Below, one piece after another: positions 33,464 to 44,370 of a stretch of 64,000 bases of DNA. The first letter of the stretch is position 1. Each line of letters begins with the position of its first letter. The notes under the pieces are model-generated. The model ran no database searches. It was not told the origin of the DNA and saw only the letters and a list, made by a program, of their open reading frames with translations. The DNA comes from Thomasclavelia ramosa DSM 1402 (GTDB lineage: Bacteria; Bacillota_I; Bacilli_A; Erysipelotrichales; Coprobacillaceae): the NCBI RefSeq assembly GCF_014131695.1, contig NZ_CP036346.1, positions 2,418,001-2,482,000 of the forward strand, in the 5' to 3' direction. The position numbers and the translations under genes were made by a program.

Positions 33464-35464
33464 TTAAAGATTTCGTGCTACTTCATAAGCGTCCCAAATA
33501 GCACCACGAATATTTCTCACTTCTTTACTATCACCTAAATTATATACATATGTGTATTTATTTTTTAATTTATCAAATAAATCATGTTTAGATTTATAAC
33601 CGACTGCAACGATAGTTTGTTCAGTAGCAATAGTTTCTTCATTATTATCTTGAAGAACTTTAATTTCTTGATTACCGATTTTACTAACTTTTGCATTTCC
33701 CACAATTCGAACATTATTAAATGCTAATAGATCACGAAGCATCCATTCATTCATTGGCGGTAAAGCAATACCTGATTTTAAAATATCTGGTAAGGCTTCG
33801 ATAATTGTTACCTTCTTACCATTTTGTGCCAAATGTAACGCTAATTCACATCCAACAAGACCACCACCAATAACTACTACGTTATCTTTTGCAGCTACTT
33901 TATTAGTCAATACTTCATTAGCTAGTACCGCATTTTCAACACCATCAATTGGAGGTATCACTGGAATAGAACCTTCACAGATAAATAAACTATCTGGTTT
34001 TAATGCATCAATCGCCGCCTCATCAGCTAAAGTATTTAGTTTAACATCTACACCTAATCTTTCTAATTCATTTGTATAATAAGAAGCTAGCGCTAAATCA
34101 TCTTCTTTAAACTTAGGCATACCACCAACTAATAATTCACCACCAAGGCGATCTGTTGCTTCAAATAAAGTAACTTTATGACCACGAAGAGCAGATACAC
34201 GAGCTGCTTCTAATCCTGCTGGTCCGCCACCAACAATAACAACATTTTTCTTTACAAATGCTGGTGCGACACCCACAGTATCTTCTCGTCCACATTCAGG
34301 GTTAACCGCACAACTACCTAACCCAGATTGTAATAAACGTCCAAAGCAGCCATCATGACATCCTAAACATGGGCGAATTAATGCCTCTAATCCATCTTTT
34401 AATTTATTTACATAATCAGGATCACTTAATAAAGGACGTCCCAATCCAACTCCATCAATAGTTCCTTTGTTTAGAGCATCAACAGCCATTTTTGGATCAT
34501 CCATCCTTCCGGCAATCAATAATGGTACTTTTGCAGCATCACGAATTTTTTCAACTAATGGTAAATACATACCTTTTTCAAAATACATTGGTGGATGAGC
34601 CCAATACCAAGAATCATAAGTACCAGCATCTGCATCAAAAGCATCATAACCAGCTTCTTGCAATATTTTTACAGCTTCAATAGCCTCATCAATATCTCTT
34701 CCTAACTCTTTAAAATCTTCACCTGGTAAGCCACCTTGCCGTAATTGTTTAATATAGCTCTTAATTGAAAAACGCAAAATAACTGGGAAATCTTTACCAC
34801 ATTTATTTTTAATTGTTTCAACAATTTCTGTAGCAAAACGTAAGCGTCCTTTTAAATCTCCACCGTATTTATCGGTTCTTTGGTTAAACAAAGTCATTGT
34901 AAAACAGTCCAATAAGTATCCTTCATGGACAGCATGGATTTCGACCCCATCAAAACCTGAATTTTTAGCAATAACTGCTGCATCACCGAACTTCTCAATA
35001 ATATGTTCAATTTCTTCGGTCGTTAGTTCACGGCAAGGTGCATTAGGAATCCAACGATTTGTTGTTGGACTTGGAGCAACAAAATCTTTCATATCAACGA
35101 AATTAGGCAGCGCCGATCTACCTAAACCAGCAGTTAATTGTAAAAATATCTTTGTTCCAAAAGCATGAGTACGATCAGTCATTTCCTTAGCCTTATGTTC
35201 GTATTTTAAAGGTAACATATTTGGGCAAGGAAAACTGCAGCGAGCATGAGGTTCCACGTCATTTTCAACCCAGTTAGCTCCTGTTATAATCAAACCTACG
35301 CCACCTTTTGCTCTTTCAACATAATAATCAATACTTTGTTGGGTATAACAATAATCTTCATCAACATCTACGATTGTTGCCATCGGTGCCATAAAAAACT
35401 TATTTTTCACCTCAACATCCCCAATTTTTAGCGGTTCAAATAATGGTTCATAAATACTTTTCAT
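33464..35464 (-). CDS. NADH:flavin oxidoreductase (Old Yellow/enoate reductase type)
   Basis: A 666-aa three-domain enzyme. Residues ~1-355 are an FMN TIM barrel (FEPLKIGDVEVKNKFFMAPM, the GVEIHAVHEGYLLDCF His pair). A [4Fe-4S] motif CLGCHDGC...CAVNP follows near 367-390. An FAD domain (VVIVGGGPAGLEAARVSA) and NAD domain (NVVVIGGGLVGCELALHLA) end the protein. It resembles 2,4-dienoyl-CoA reductase, enoate reductase and the bile-acid BaiCD/BaiH group. It reduces a carbon-carbon double bond with NADH; the substrate is not determined. A divergent TetR regulator shares its 104-bp promoter region. Confidence 0.9.
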   Translation of the reverse strand: MKSIYEPLFEPLKIGDVEVKNKFFMAPMATIVDVDEDYCYTQQSIDYYVERAKGGVGLIITGANWVENDVEPHARCSFPCPNMLPLKYEHKAKEMTDRTHAFGTKIFLQLTAGLGRSALPNFVDMKDFVAPSPTTNRWIPNAPCRELTTEEIEHIIEKFGDAAVIAKNSGFDGVEIHAVHEGYLLDCFTMTLFNQRTDKYGGDLKGRLRFATEIVETIKNKCGKDFPVILRFSIKSYIKQLRQGGLPGEDFKELGRDIDEAIEAVKILQEAGYDAFDADAGTYDSWYWAHPPMYFEKGMYLPLVEKIRDAAKVPLLIAGRMDDPKMAVDALNKGTIDGVGLGRPLLSDPDYVNKLKDGLEALIRPCLGCHDGCFGRLLQSGLGSCAVNPECGREDTVGVAPAFVKKNVVIVGGGPAGLEAARVSALRGHKVTLFEATDRLGGELLVGGMPKFKEDDLALASYYTNELERLGVDVKLNTLADEAAIDALKPDSLFICEGSIPVIPPIDGVENAVLANEVLTNKVAAKDNVVVIGGGLVGCELALHLAQNGKKVTIIEALPDILKSGIALPPMNEWMLRDLLAFNNVRIVGNAKVSKIGNQEIKVLQDNNEETIATEQTIVAVGYKSKHDLFDKLKNKYTYVYNLGDSKEVRNIRGAIWDAYEVARNL

Positions 35465-35483
35465 AGTAGTCTCCTTTCAAAAC

Positions 35484-35495
35484 TGAACTTGTTCA
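35484..35495. promoter_or_regulatory. Short palindrome in the OYE/TetR intergenic region
   Basis: TGAACTTGTTCA, a perfect 5+5 inverted repeat around TT, close to the OYE gene start. A candidate operator half of the divergent control region. Confidence 0.4.
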
Positions 35496-35513
35496 TATTT
35501 ATATTTTAACACT

Positions 35514-35533
35514 CATTGTTTGCGCTTACAATG
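35514..35533. promoter_or_regulatory. TetR-type operator candidate
   Basis: CATTGT-N8-ACAATG, a perfect 6+6 inverted repeat over 20 bp, centred between the two divergent genes. Size and placement suit a TetR dimer. Inference. Confidence 0.5.
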
Positions 35534-35568
35534 TTTTTAAGATAAAATGTATAATGAAAGGATTAATT

Positions 35569-36138
35569 ATGAATAACATTAAAACAAGTAAGGCAGAAAA
35601 CACTAAAACTAATATTATTAAGGCTTTAGAACAGTTATCTAAGGATCAAAATCTTGACAATATAAAAATAAGGGATATATGTACATTAGCAAATATCTCA
35701 GTAGGAACCTTTTATTTATATTTTAAAAGTAAAGAGGAAGCTATTTTATATATTTATCAACAATGTGATGAGCAGTTTAGAAATTTAAAACTAACTAATG
35801 ATCCACTTGATAATATCTATCAGATCTTAGATACCTATTATCATATGGTTGACATTGATAACATAAATTTTGATCGTACTATTTATAAATGCCACCTAAA
35901 TCATTATGATGAGTACTTTTTTTCAGAAGAACGGCCAATCTTTATTTTACTAAACCAACAGATTATTGATTATACAAAAAAAGCTGATTGTAAAGATATA
36001 ACTTGGGATATTCTAGAATTTTCTCGTGGGCGTATTTATAATGCCTGTATTTCTTTTAAGGAGTTAGATAATACCTGGTATAAACAACAAATAAATAAAA
36101 CAATCTCTTATTTAAAGCATTTGAATAATGCAACATGA
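35569..36138 (+). CDS. TetR/AcrR-family regulator
   Basis: About 189 aa. The N-terminal HTH reads TKTNIIKALEQLSKD through IRDICTLANISVGTFYLYFKSKEEAI, a standard TetR helix-turn-helix. The C-terminal ligand-binding region is unlike common drug regulators. The start ATG (35569-35571) follows AAAGGA; an ATG 15 bases earlier overlaps that site. It is divergent from the OYE-type reductase and is probably its repressor, with two palindromes between them. Confidence 0.88.
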   Translation: MNNIKTSKAENTKTNIIKALEQLSKDQNLDNIKIRDICTLANISVGTFYLYFKSKEEAILYIYQQCDEQFRNLKLTNDPLDNIYQILDTYYHMVDIDNINFDRTIYKCHLNHYDEYFFSEERPIFILLNQQIIDYTKKADCKDITWDILEFSRGRIYNACISFKELDNTWYKQQINKTISYLKHLNNAT

Positions 36139-36250
36139 ATGATAATTGTTCGGGCTATAAGTAACTTATTGGTTATTTTTTATTTACTATAATTACATTA
36201 GAATTTTATTATATATATTATAAAATTAATATTCATTAATAAATAATAAA

Positions 36251-36285
36251 AATAGATGGCAGTTAAAAACCGACCATCTATTTTT
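36251..36285. terminator. Bidirectional terminator at the end of the polysaccharide operon
   Basis: 9-bp stem AATAGATGG/CCATCTATT, a 14-nt loop and T's or A's on either side. It lies between the convergent TetR gene and wzx. The rest of 36139-36354 is AT-rich filler. Confidence 0.7.
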
Positions 36286-36354
36286 ATTCAATAGAGTTTT
36301 ATTGTTTTAGATTTAATTTGTTATAAATAACTTCAAAGAGCATCTAAATAATAT

Positions 36355-37761
36355 TTAGTTCCTTAATATATTTTTAAGTCCTACCTTATAATACAATAGA
36401 ACAAAGAATAAAAATATGAACACTCCAACAAGTATTTTAATAATTAAAGTTATTAAATTGCTTGACATAAATGGAACATTAACTACTCCAATATACATAA
36501 TAACTCCACTAATCAGTAATGGTAGACTTTGTTTAAAATATCTCCAAACTTTTATTTCATTTCTTACCATGTATGTTTGATAAGCACATACACTAAATTC
36601 AGCACATAAGGTACCAATTGAAGCTCCTAAAGCTTGAAAATATGGTATCAATAATAAATTTATTACTATATTTACAATTGCACCAAGAAATACAGACACA
36701 ATATAGATTTTATCTTTTTTGTTAGGAATCAAGTACTGTGTTCTAATCACATTTGCCCACGATATGAATATTGATGACAATACTAATATAGTGATTATAT
36801 CAGCACATTTATTAAACCCTTGACCATAAAACAATGGAACAAATTCTTTGCTAACACTACTTAACCCAAATGCCATAGAAGATGATAACAAAACAGAAAT
36901 TATTAATGATTTTTGAATATATTTCATTGCCTCTTTTTTCTTCCCATTAGCAATTAGATTTGACATCCTTGGAAGCATAACAGTTCCTAAAGATGTAATT
37001 GCCATTGCAGGAATTGATGTCAATTTGTTAGAACTTTCATAATATCCCACTTCGGTCATTGTACTTAACGCACCAAGCATCACTTTATCCATAATTGTAT
37101 AAAGACTAATCGCAATAACAGGAATAAATAATGTTAAATTAGGAATTAGATGGTTCTTAATTTCGCTAAAAGTTACTCTTTTAATTTTTACATATTTTGG
37201 AACAAATGGCCATAGCATTAACTGGCTAATTAACATGCCTAAAACCATAAGTAATCCATAAACATAAATATCATTAGCAGTTTTAACAAATATAAAAATA
37301 CAAATTAAGTTCAGAATTTTAATAACAGTATTTCTAGTAACTGTCATTTTAAACATTTCCATACCAAAGAAAAACCAATTAATATCAAATGCAACGGACA
37401 CTAGATAAATTGTTTGAATTGATGCCATTATTTTATTTTCAGACAAAAAAATAACATATATAATATAAATTACTAAAAGTAATATTGCCATTAGTAACTG
37501 CATTACATAAATACTACAAAAAGTTCTAGATAAATTTTCTTTATTATCCTTTACTCCAGCTATCGTTCTATTGCCATAATTGTTTAATCCTAATAAAATA
37601 AACAAACCAAAGTACGATGCTATCGAGTACGCATATGAGTAAATACCAATTTTTTCTGCTCCCATTATTCTAGAAATATATGGCGTAGTAATAAATGGTA
37701 ATATCAAAATCAACACATTGTAAAACGCATTATATAAAAAATTTTTCTTAATACTATTAAT
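36355..37761 (-). CDS. wzx: Polysaccharide flippase Wzx
   Basis: A MATE/MVF-fold flippase (PST family), about 12 membrane spans, with the family hallmark ILPFITTPYISRIMGAEKIGIYSYAYSI near the N-terminus. It moves lipid-linked repeat units across the membrane. The homologous N-terminus (NSIKKNFLYNAFYNV) extends upstream of the first conventional start, a GTG at 37714-37716. In that frame the codon before NSIKKN is ATT (37759-37761), preceded by an in-frame stop, with GGGTGA five bases upstream. So either ATT is used as start or the ATG has mutated. It is the last gene of the operon. Confidence 0.85.
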   Translation of the reverse strand: MNSIKKNFLYNAFYNVLILILPFITTPYISRIMGAEKIGIYSYAYSIASYFGLFILLGLNNYGNRTIAGVKDNKENLSRTFCSIYVMQLLMAILLLVIYIIYVIFLSENKIMASIQTIYLVSVAFDINWFFFGMEMFKMTVTRNTVIKILNLICIFIFVKTANDIYVYGLLMVLGMLISQLMLWPFVPKYVKIKRVTFSEIKNHLIPNLTLFIPVIAISLYTIMDKVMLGALSTMTEVGYYESSNKLTSIPAMAITSLGTVMLPRMSNLIANGKKKEAMKYIQKSLIISVLLSSSMAFGLSSVSKEFVPLFYGQGFNKCADIITILVLSSIFISWANVIRTQYLIPNKKDKIYIVSVFLGAIVNIVINLLLIPYFQALGASIGTLCAEFSVCAYQTYMVRNEIKVWRYFKQSLPLLISGVIMYIGVVNVPFMSSNLITLIIKILVGVFIFLFFVLLYYKVGLKNILRN

Positions 37762-37808
37762 TCAAATCACCCATTTCTTATTTATGTAAAACTATCTTAT
37801 TAATTACA

Positions 37809-39047
<1,239 letters not shown>

Positions 39048-39273
39048 TTTCACCCTCCATTATTTATGGTAAATTTACTATCTTTTCGATTACATAAAAC
39101 CAACTATCTACAATTACTTTATGAAAAATTCTTCCTACGCGATTTATTTCGATAAAACAACACTTTATTTTGCTTAAAACCATCATCATTTATGTATACA
39201 CAACTTTCTAAAATATTTTAATAAGCTATAGAAAATAAACAATCTATTAAATTATAATTAGGATAAAAATATG

Positions 39274-40341
39274 TTATATTCTTACTTCTTTATAAGCTTC
39301 CAATAATTTATTACTAAAGATTTCTTTTGTAAATCTATTTTTAAATTCTAAATAAAAATAGTCTTTATCTTTTTTTAATAGATCTGAATCATTGTAGTAC
39401 TTTAAAATAATTTCAATGCAAGCCCTTAAATCACCAATATTATATAAATTTTTATGTATAACAGAAGGTACTCCACCAGAATTTGTACCAATCACTACAC
39501 ATTTTTGTGACATAGCTTCAATCAACGTTCTACCAAAAGATTCTTTTTCAGATGTTAAAATAAAAATATCGTTTTCACTATAAAATCTTTTCATATCTTT
39601 TATTTTTAAATTATCATAAAAAGTGACATTACTATTTTTTATTCTATCTTTGAATTTTCTTATTTCTTTTTCTTGACTTTTCTCCCACACAATTGCTAAA
39701 TTAAAATGTATATTATATTCCTCTAAACAATTAATAATTTCAATAACATCTTCCCACCTTTTATAAGGGACAAATCTTGCAGAAAACCCTATACATAAAT
39801 CTTTATTTTTCGAATTCAAAGAAACGACTTCTTTCCAATCGTCTTCTATAATATTTTCTATTACTTTGAATTTTAAATTTGGAAATCTATTTTCCCAACA
39901 TTTCTTATTTTCTTCGGTTGTACAAATTACTTTATCAATTGATTTTTCAATAAATTTTAATAATATACTTACTGTAGTGCCATATGCTTCTAAAAAACCT
40001 CTATCTGTATAAATTACTTTATTATTAATTAATCTTAATTTTTTTAACAAACCAACAAAAATTATACTACCAATATATTGACAATTTATTATATCTGGTT
40101 TTTCACTTCTTATATATTTATATATACTATAAGTATTTAATATTAAATTTATAGCCCTATAATTATATCTCTTATAAAAATTATATTTTACATTTTTTAA
40201 TTCTATACCGTTTTCTATATATGGACTAACCAACGACACATGATAACCAAAATTAGCGGTCACTTCTAAACATGTTTTTACCGATTTTTGTCCACCTCCA
40301 AGAGTAGAAATGTCATACCCTACAACATACATAACTTTCAT
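39274..40341 (-). CDS. Glycosyltransferase (GT4-like)
   Basis: A 355-aa GT-B fold glycosyltransferase. The N-terminus MKVMYVVGYDISTLGGGQKSVKT is the family's donor-domain start. The C-terminal half carries GFSARFVPYKRWEDVIEI and the EX7E-type motif ESFGRTLIEAMSQKCVVIGTNSGGVPSVI of GT4 enzymes. It adds a sugar to the lipid-linked repeat unit on the cytoplasmic face. Linkage is unknown. A 220-base gap to the dehydrogenase gene (39054-39273) contains no gene. Confidence 0.88.
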   Translation of the reverse strand: MKVMYVVGYDISTLGGGQKSVKTCLEVTANFGYHVSLVSPYIENGIELKNVKYNFYKRYNYRAINLILNTYSIYKYIRSEKPDIINCQYIGSIIFVGLLKKLRLINNKVIYTDRGFLEAYGTTVSILLKFIEKSIDKVICTTEENKKCWENRFPNLKFKVIENIIEDDWKEVVSLNSKNKDLCIGFSARFVPYKRWEDVIEIINCLEEYNIHFNLAIVWEKSQEKEIRKFKDRIKNSNVTFYDNLKIKDMKRFYSENDIFILTSEKESFGRTLIEAMSQKCVVIGTNSGGVPSVIHKNLYNIGDLRACIEIILKYYNDSDLLKKDKDYFYLEFKNRFTKEIFSNKLLEAYKEVRI

Positions 40342-40346
40342 ATTAA

Positions 40347-41582
40347 TTACCTACTTTCTAAAAAAAATAATATTACAAAGATATTCAGAAATCTAGAACT
40401 GACAATATCTGGTATAAACATAGCTCCCAATAAAATTACAAATAAAACCCAAGTACTATTTTTCTTAATATTAATTTTTTTAAACAATTCTAAAAAAAGA
40501 ACACTAAAGGAATTATTCCAATAAATCCTAATTGTACAAGGTATTGAACAATTAGATTATGAGGAACTGTACCTGTATATTTTACAACTGTATCTAACCC
40601 CAATCCTACTCCGAATAAGAGATTATTGAAAATTACAGGTATGGATTCTATTATTAATTCTAATCTATTTGACGAATCAAATAATGATTGTCCTCCTCTA
40701 CCAGCCAAGATAATAGTTAATATTTTAGGAAAAACAATTATCGCAGCTATTGCTATAACAATTGTAAAACCTATATTTATCTTGAAGTTGATTAAAAGAA
40801 AAACAATAGAAACAGCAACAAACGCATATAAACCAGTTCTAGCATTAACTATTAGTGTCCCTATTCCCAAATAAACAATACATGTGAAAAAATATAATAA
40901 TTTTATTTGCCTTTTATAAACCCATATAAGCAGTATCATCATTCCACTTACAATGTAAAGTGAAGAAAAGCTATAATCTGAAAAAAGTGCTGCATAAGAT
41001 ATTCTACCCGTTCCCATATATGATATATTTCCAATAGCTATATGCAGATAATTATTACTAATGTATTGAGCAAAAATTTGTAGTGTATAAGAAATCACAC
41101 TTATCAAGTACAATTTTTCACTTGTTTTAAATAATACATGTTTTTCTTTATCATTTGACATATTATTTCCTATAATAAATGAAAGCATGAATAATATTAT
41201 CATCATTGCCTGTTTAATAAGACCTATAATCGTTACACTTTTAAATATGCTAAACATGCATATTAATAAGAATAACAGTATTGCAAAAAATATTTCTTTT
41301 TTACCCTTTTTAAAGAATAAAAAAATAATAGTAAAGAAAATACGATAAACCATGATAAGGGAAATATACTTGTTGGTGTTCCTAAAATTGACAAAAATGA
41401 TCCCGGTATAGATAGTATCATACAAAATAAAATAATATTTTTTTTATTTTGTATATTTTTATTTATCAAATAAAAATATACAAAATATAGTAATTGAATA
41501 ACTAAAATCAAAAAATTATTCTTAAACGATAATAAAAAAGATTATATATAAAATAAAATATGATATTAAATCTAATAACCAT
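40347..41582 (-). pseudogene. wzy: Polysaccharide polymerase Wzy, broken by three frameshifts
   Basis: Three out-of-frame pieces together make one O-antigen-polymerase-like protein of about 412 aa with 10-12 membrane spans. The likely start is ATG 41580-41582 behind GAGGG, overlapping the previous gene's stop by 11 bases. The breaks lie at a 6-T run (A's at 41510-41515), a 7-T run (41329-41335) and a further 7-T run near 40490. Each is repaired by adding one T, restoring WFIVFSLLLFFLFFKKGKK and IIPLVFFFLELFKK. The end would be 40347. As written, the longest intact piece is 40490-41425. Either the gene is phase-variable or decayed, or the assembly lost bases in homopolymers. Confidence 0.75.
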
Positions 41583-42618
41583 TATATATCCCTCTAATAA
41601 TTTCCTTATATTCATTCACATTATCATAATTTAGACTTCTCTTTATACTATTAGTAGATTTCATATTTAAACATATTTGATTACTTAATAACCCTTTTAA
41701 ATTATTTACGTAATCATCCATATTATTGCAAATAAATCCTTCATTCTCAGAAATTATATCTCCTAAAGCTCCTTTGCCAGAACACAATACAACTGTACCA
41801 ACACTTAATGCTTCTACTGCAACTAAGCCAAATCCTTCCCATTTTGAGGGTATACAAATTGTTTTTGAATTTCCAATATATTCCATAACATTATCTTTAA
41901 ATCCTAGCAATTCAATATTTCTATTTTTGTTTATTTGTATCATTTCTTTTAAATCTTTGTAAAGACAGCCGTCACCAATAAATGCAAATTGTTGATTTGG
42001 ATTAGAAACACTGAATTTATTAAATACATCGTATACCAAAAAAGGATTCTTTACATCTTCTAATCTACCAACAAAAATTGAAGCATATTTTCGATTATTT
42101 AAATTAATATTGTATTTTGATTTTTCTTTAATATTTATTGGATTTTGAATAACAATATAATTACTATCTAATTTATTCTTAAAAATATAATCTATGTAAA
42201 TATGTTCTGACACTAGAATAATTTTTGAAAATTTATGTGCTACATATGCATATAAAATTGATTTTAAATTCAATTTTGATAACCAAGGTGCATTATGATG
42301 TAAATGAGATATAATCTTGGCTTGTTTATAAAATAATGAACAAATAACAGAAGCTCTAAAATCATGAGCATGTATAACATCCGGATTAATTTCATTAATA
42401 ATCTTTTTTAATTTAAAATATGTTAACTTTTCCATCGGTAAATACTTGATATTTTTTTTATTTAATACATCTTTTATTTTACCATTTGGACTTGTGTAAA
42501 AGAATATTATATTATCACTTGCTTGATTAAACATTTTTATTATAGTACAAGCAACATTTTCAGCGCCAGAATATTTAGAACTTTGCAATACATGAAGTAC
42601 TTTTCGCTTTTTTTCCAT
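41572..42618 (-). CDS. Glycosyltransferase (GT4-like)
   Basis: A 348-aa GT-B glycosyltransferase. It begins KRKVLHVLQSSKYSGAENVACTII, with HAHDFRASVICSLF in the acceptor domain, ASIFVGRLEDVKNPFLVYDVF opening the donor domain, and WEGFGLVAVEALSVGTVVLCSG carrying the EX7E nucleotide-sugar motif. It transfers a sugar during repeat-unit assembly. It is followed by wzy with overlapping codons. Linkage unknown. Confidence 0.9.
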   Translation of the reverse strand: MEKKRKVLHVLQSSKYSGAENVACTIIKMFNQASDNIIFFYTSPNGKIKDVLNKKNIKYLPMEKLTYFKLKKIINEINPDVIHAHDFRASVICSLFYKQAKIISHLHHNAPWLSKLNLKSILYAYVAHKFSKIILVSEHIYIDYIFKNKLDSNYIVIQNPINIKEKSKYNINLNNRKYASIFVGRLEDVKNPFLVYDVFNKFSVSNPNQQFAFIGDGCLYKDLKEMIQINKNRNIELLGFKDNVMEYIGNSKTICIPSKWEGFGLVAVEALSVGTVVLCSGKGALGDIISENEGFICNNMDDYVNNLKGLLSNQICLNMKSTNSIKRSLNYDNVNEYKEIIRGIYNGY

Positions 42619-42627
42619 AAATATCCC

Positions 42628-43755
42628 CTATTCATTACCTAATAATTCTGTTTTGTATATTTCATTAATCTGATCCCTTACTTTCAAAAAATCATATTTT
42701 TTTATTACTTCTAAATTTTTAACTTGCATTTTTTTTGCTAATTGTTTGTCACTAATTATAGCTTCCAATTTCTGGGTACAGTCTTCAATGCTTTTAATTA
42801 AATATCCATTTACATTATTTATTATTAAATCTCTATTTCCCCTAATATCACTTATAATACAAGGTAATCCACTTGCCATTGCTTCCATTAAAGATCTAGG
42901 TAACCCCTCTTGTAACGACGTAAACAAAAAGCAATCTGAGATTGCTAATAATTCTTTTATATCCGTCCTATAACCTAAAAAATGTACTTGTTCTCGAATA
43001 CCTAAATTTTTGGCTAAATCTTGTAAATTATTTTTCTCGGGTCCATTGCCACAAATCAAATAATGAATTTTAGGATTTTTACATAATGCAATTCCTCTAA
43101 GTGCCATTTCATAATTTTTTCGTTTAATTAAATCTCCCATTGCAATGCAAACAAAGTCATCATTTTCTAAAGATAACCAATTTCTATAATCTTCTTTGTT
43201 AATATTAATATTTTGGTAATCAGTTGTATTTATACCCACTCCATTTACTTTATATACATGCCCACTTTTTCTTAATTTCATAGTTTTAGCAACATGATAA
43301 TCTTCCTCATTCATAGTTATAATCACATCAGAATAATGTGCTAAATATTTTTCCATGGGTTTATATATACAATTATTTACCAATGGTGCACCCTTATAAA
43401 AATGAAAACCATGTGCAGTATAAAATATCTTGATATGTTTTGTTTTCTTCCCGCAAAGTCTTCCTAATGCTCCGCCTATTGGGGTATTACAATGAATTAC
43501 AGAAATATTTTCTTTTTTTATTAAATTATTTAGTTGTTCATATGCTTTAACATTTCTAATATTAAATGGAAATCTAACCAAATCTATATGATGAAAATGT
43601 ATATTTGGATATTTGTCCATAGTTTCTTTGGGCAGATTATTAAAATTGGCTGCAAAATGGAATTCATATCCTAAAGCAATGGCAGCATCTAATGAAGCTG
43701 TATGAAAATTAGTAATATTCTTACATATATTAGAAATAAATAATAGCTTTTTCAA
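42628..43755 (-). CDS. Glycosyltransferase (GT4, EpsD-like)
   Basis: A 375-aa enzyme. It opens KKLLFISNICKNITNFHTASLDAAIALGYEFHFAANF, has HCNTPIGGALGRL and YTAHGFHFYKGAP in the acceptor domain, and LQEGLPRSLMEAMASGLPCIIS (EX7E) in the donor domain. It resembles EpsD/CapM-type transferases that follow the initiating phosphoglycosyl transferase, which is encoded 0-1 bases upstream. It therefore probably adds the second sugar (inference). Confidence 0.9.
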   Translation of the reverse strand: MKKLLFISNICKNITNFHTASLDAAIALGYEFHFAANFNNLPKETMDKYPNIHFHHIDLVRFPFNIRNVKAYEQLNNLIKKENISVIHCNTPIGGALGRLCGKKTKHIKIFYTAHGFHFYKGAPLVNNCIYKPMEKYLAHYSDVIITMNEEDYHVAKTMKLRKSGHVYKVNGVGINTTDYQNININKEDYRNWLSLENDDFVCIAMGDLIKRKNYEMALRGIALCKNPKIHYLICGNGPEKNNLQDLAKNLGIREQVHFLGYRTDIKELLAISDCFLFTSLQEGLPRSLMEAMASGLPCIISDIRGNRDLIINNVNGYLIKSIEDCTQKLEAIISDKQLAKKMQVKNLEVIKKYDFLKVRDQINEIYKTELLGNE

Positions 43756-44361
43756 TTACAATTTCCCCCTTTTCTTAGTATTTGTATAAATATTTTCCTT
43801 TTTCAAAACTGTAATAATAGTTTTAAAAAAAATCTTAGTATCTAGTAAAAAGCCCATATTATTAGCATACCAAACATCATACTTTCTTTTATCCCTTAAA
43901 GATAAACTATTTCTATAGTACGCTTGCGTATATCCTGTTATTCCTGGTTTAACTTTCATTTTATCTAATTCCTCTGGTAAGTAATCGTTTAAAGAATTCC
44001 ATTCACTTGCTCTTGGACCAATTATACTCATTTCACCAATTAACACATTAAATAATTGTGGTAATTCATCTAAACTTGTTTTTCTTAAAACTTTACCTAT
44101 TTTAGTGACTCTAGGATCATCCTCAGAATTATAAGTACTTCCATCCGCATTACGTATATCTTCGCAGTTTTCCTTCATCGTTCTAAACTTATACATTTTT
44201 ATTTTTTTACAATCTTTGCCAATTCTTTCAGCACTATAAAAAATGTTATCCTTATCATCTAATTTTATCAGTAAGGCTATGATAAACAAAAAAGGCATCA
44301 ACATTACTATACTAATTAATGAAATAATAAAATCCATTATTCTTTTTAAAAATTTATACAT
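43756..44361 (-). CDS. Monotopic phosphoglycosyl transferase (initiating enzyme)
   Basis: A 201-aa small PGT of the PglC/WcaJ catalytic type. It has an N-terminal membrane helix (MDFIISLISIVMLMPFLFI) and the catalytic segment KMYKFRTMKENCED, followed by DDPRVTKIGKVLRKTSLDELPQL and SIIGPRA. The catalytic Asp-Glu pair of PglC is here Glu-Asp-like around RTMKENCED. It transfers a sugar phosphate to undecaprenyl phosphate, starting the repeat unit. With the aminotransferase and acetyltransferase upstream the first sugar may be an amino-deoxy sugar of the bacillosamine type (inference). Confidence 0.9.
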   Translation of the reverse strand: MYKFLKRIMDFIISLISIVMLMPFLFIIALLIKLDDKDNIFYSAERIGKDCKKIKMYKFRTMKENCEDIRNADGSTYNSEDDPRVTKIGKVLRKTSLDELPQLFNVLIGEMSIIGPRASEWNSLNDYLPEELDKMKVKPGITGYTQAYYRNSLSLRDKRKYDVWYANNMGFLLDTKIFFKTIITVLKKENIYTNTKKRGKL

Positions 44362-44370
44362 ACATAACTC

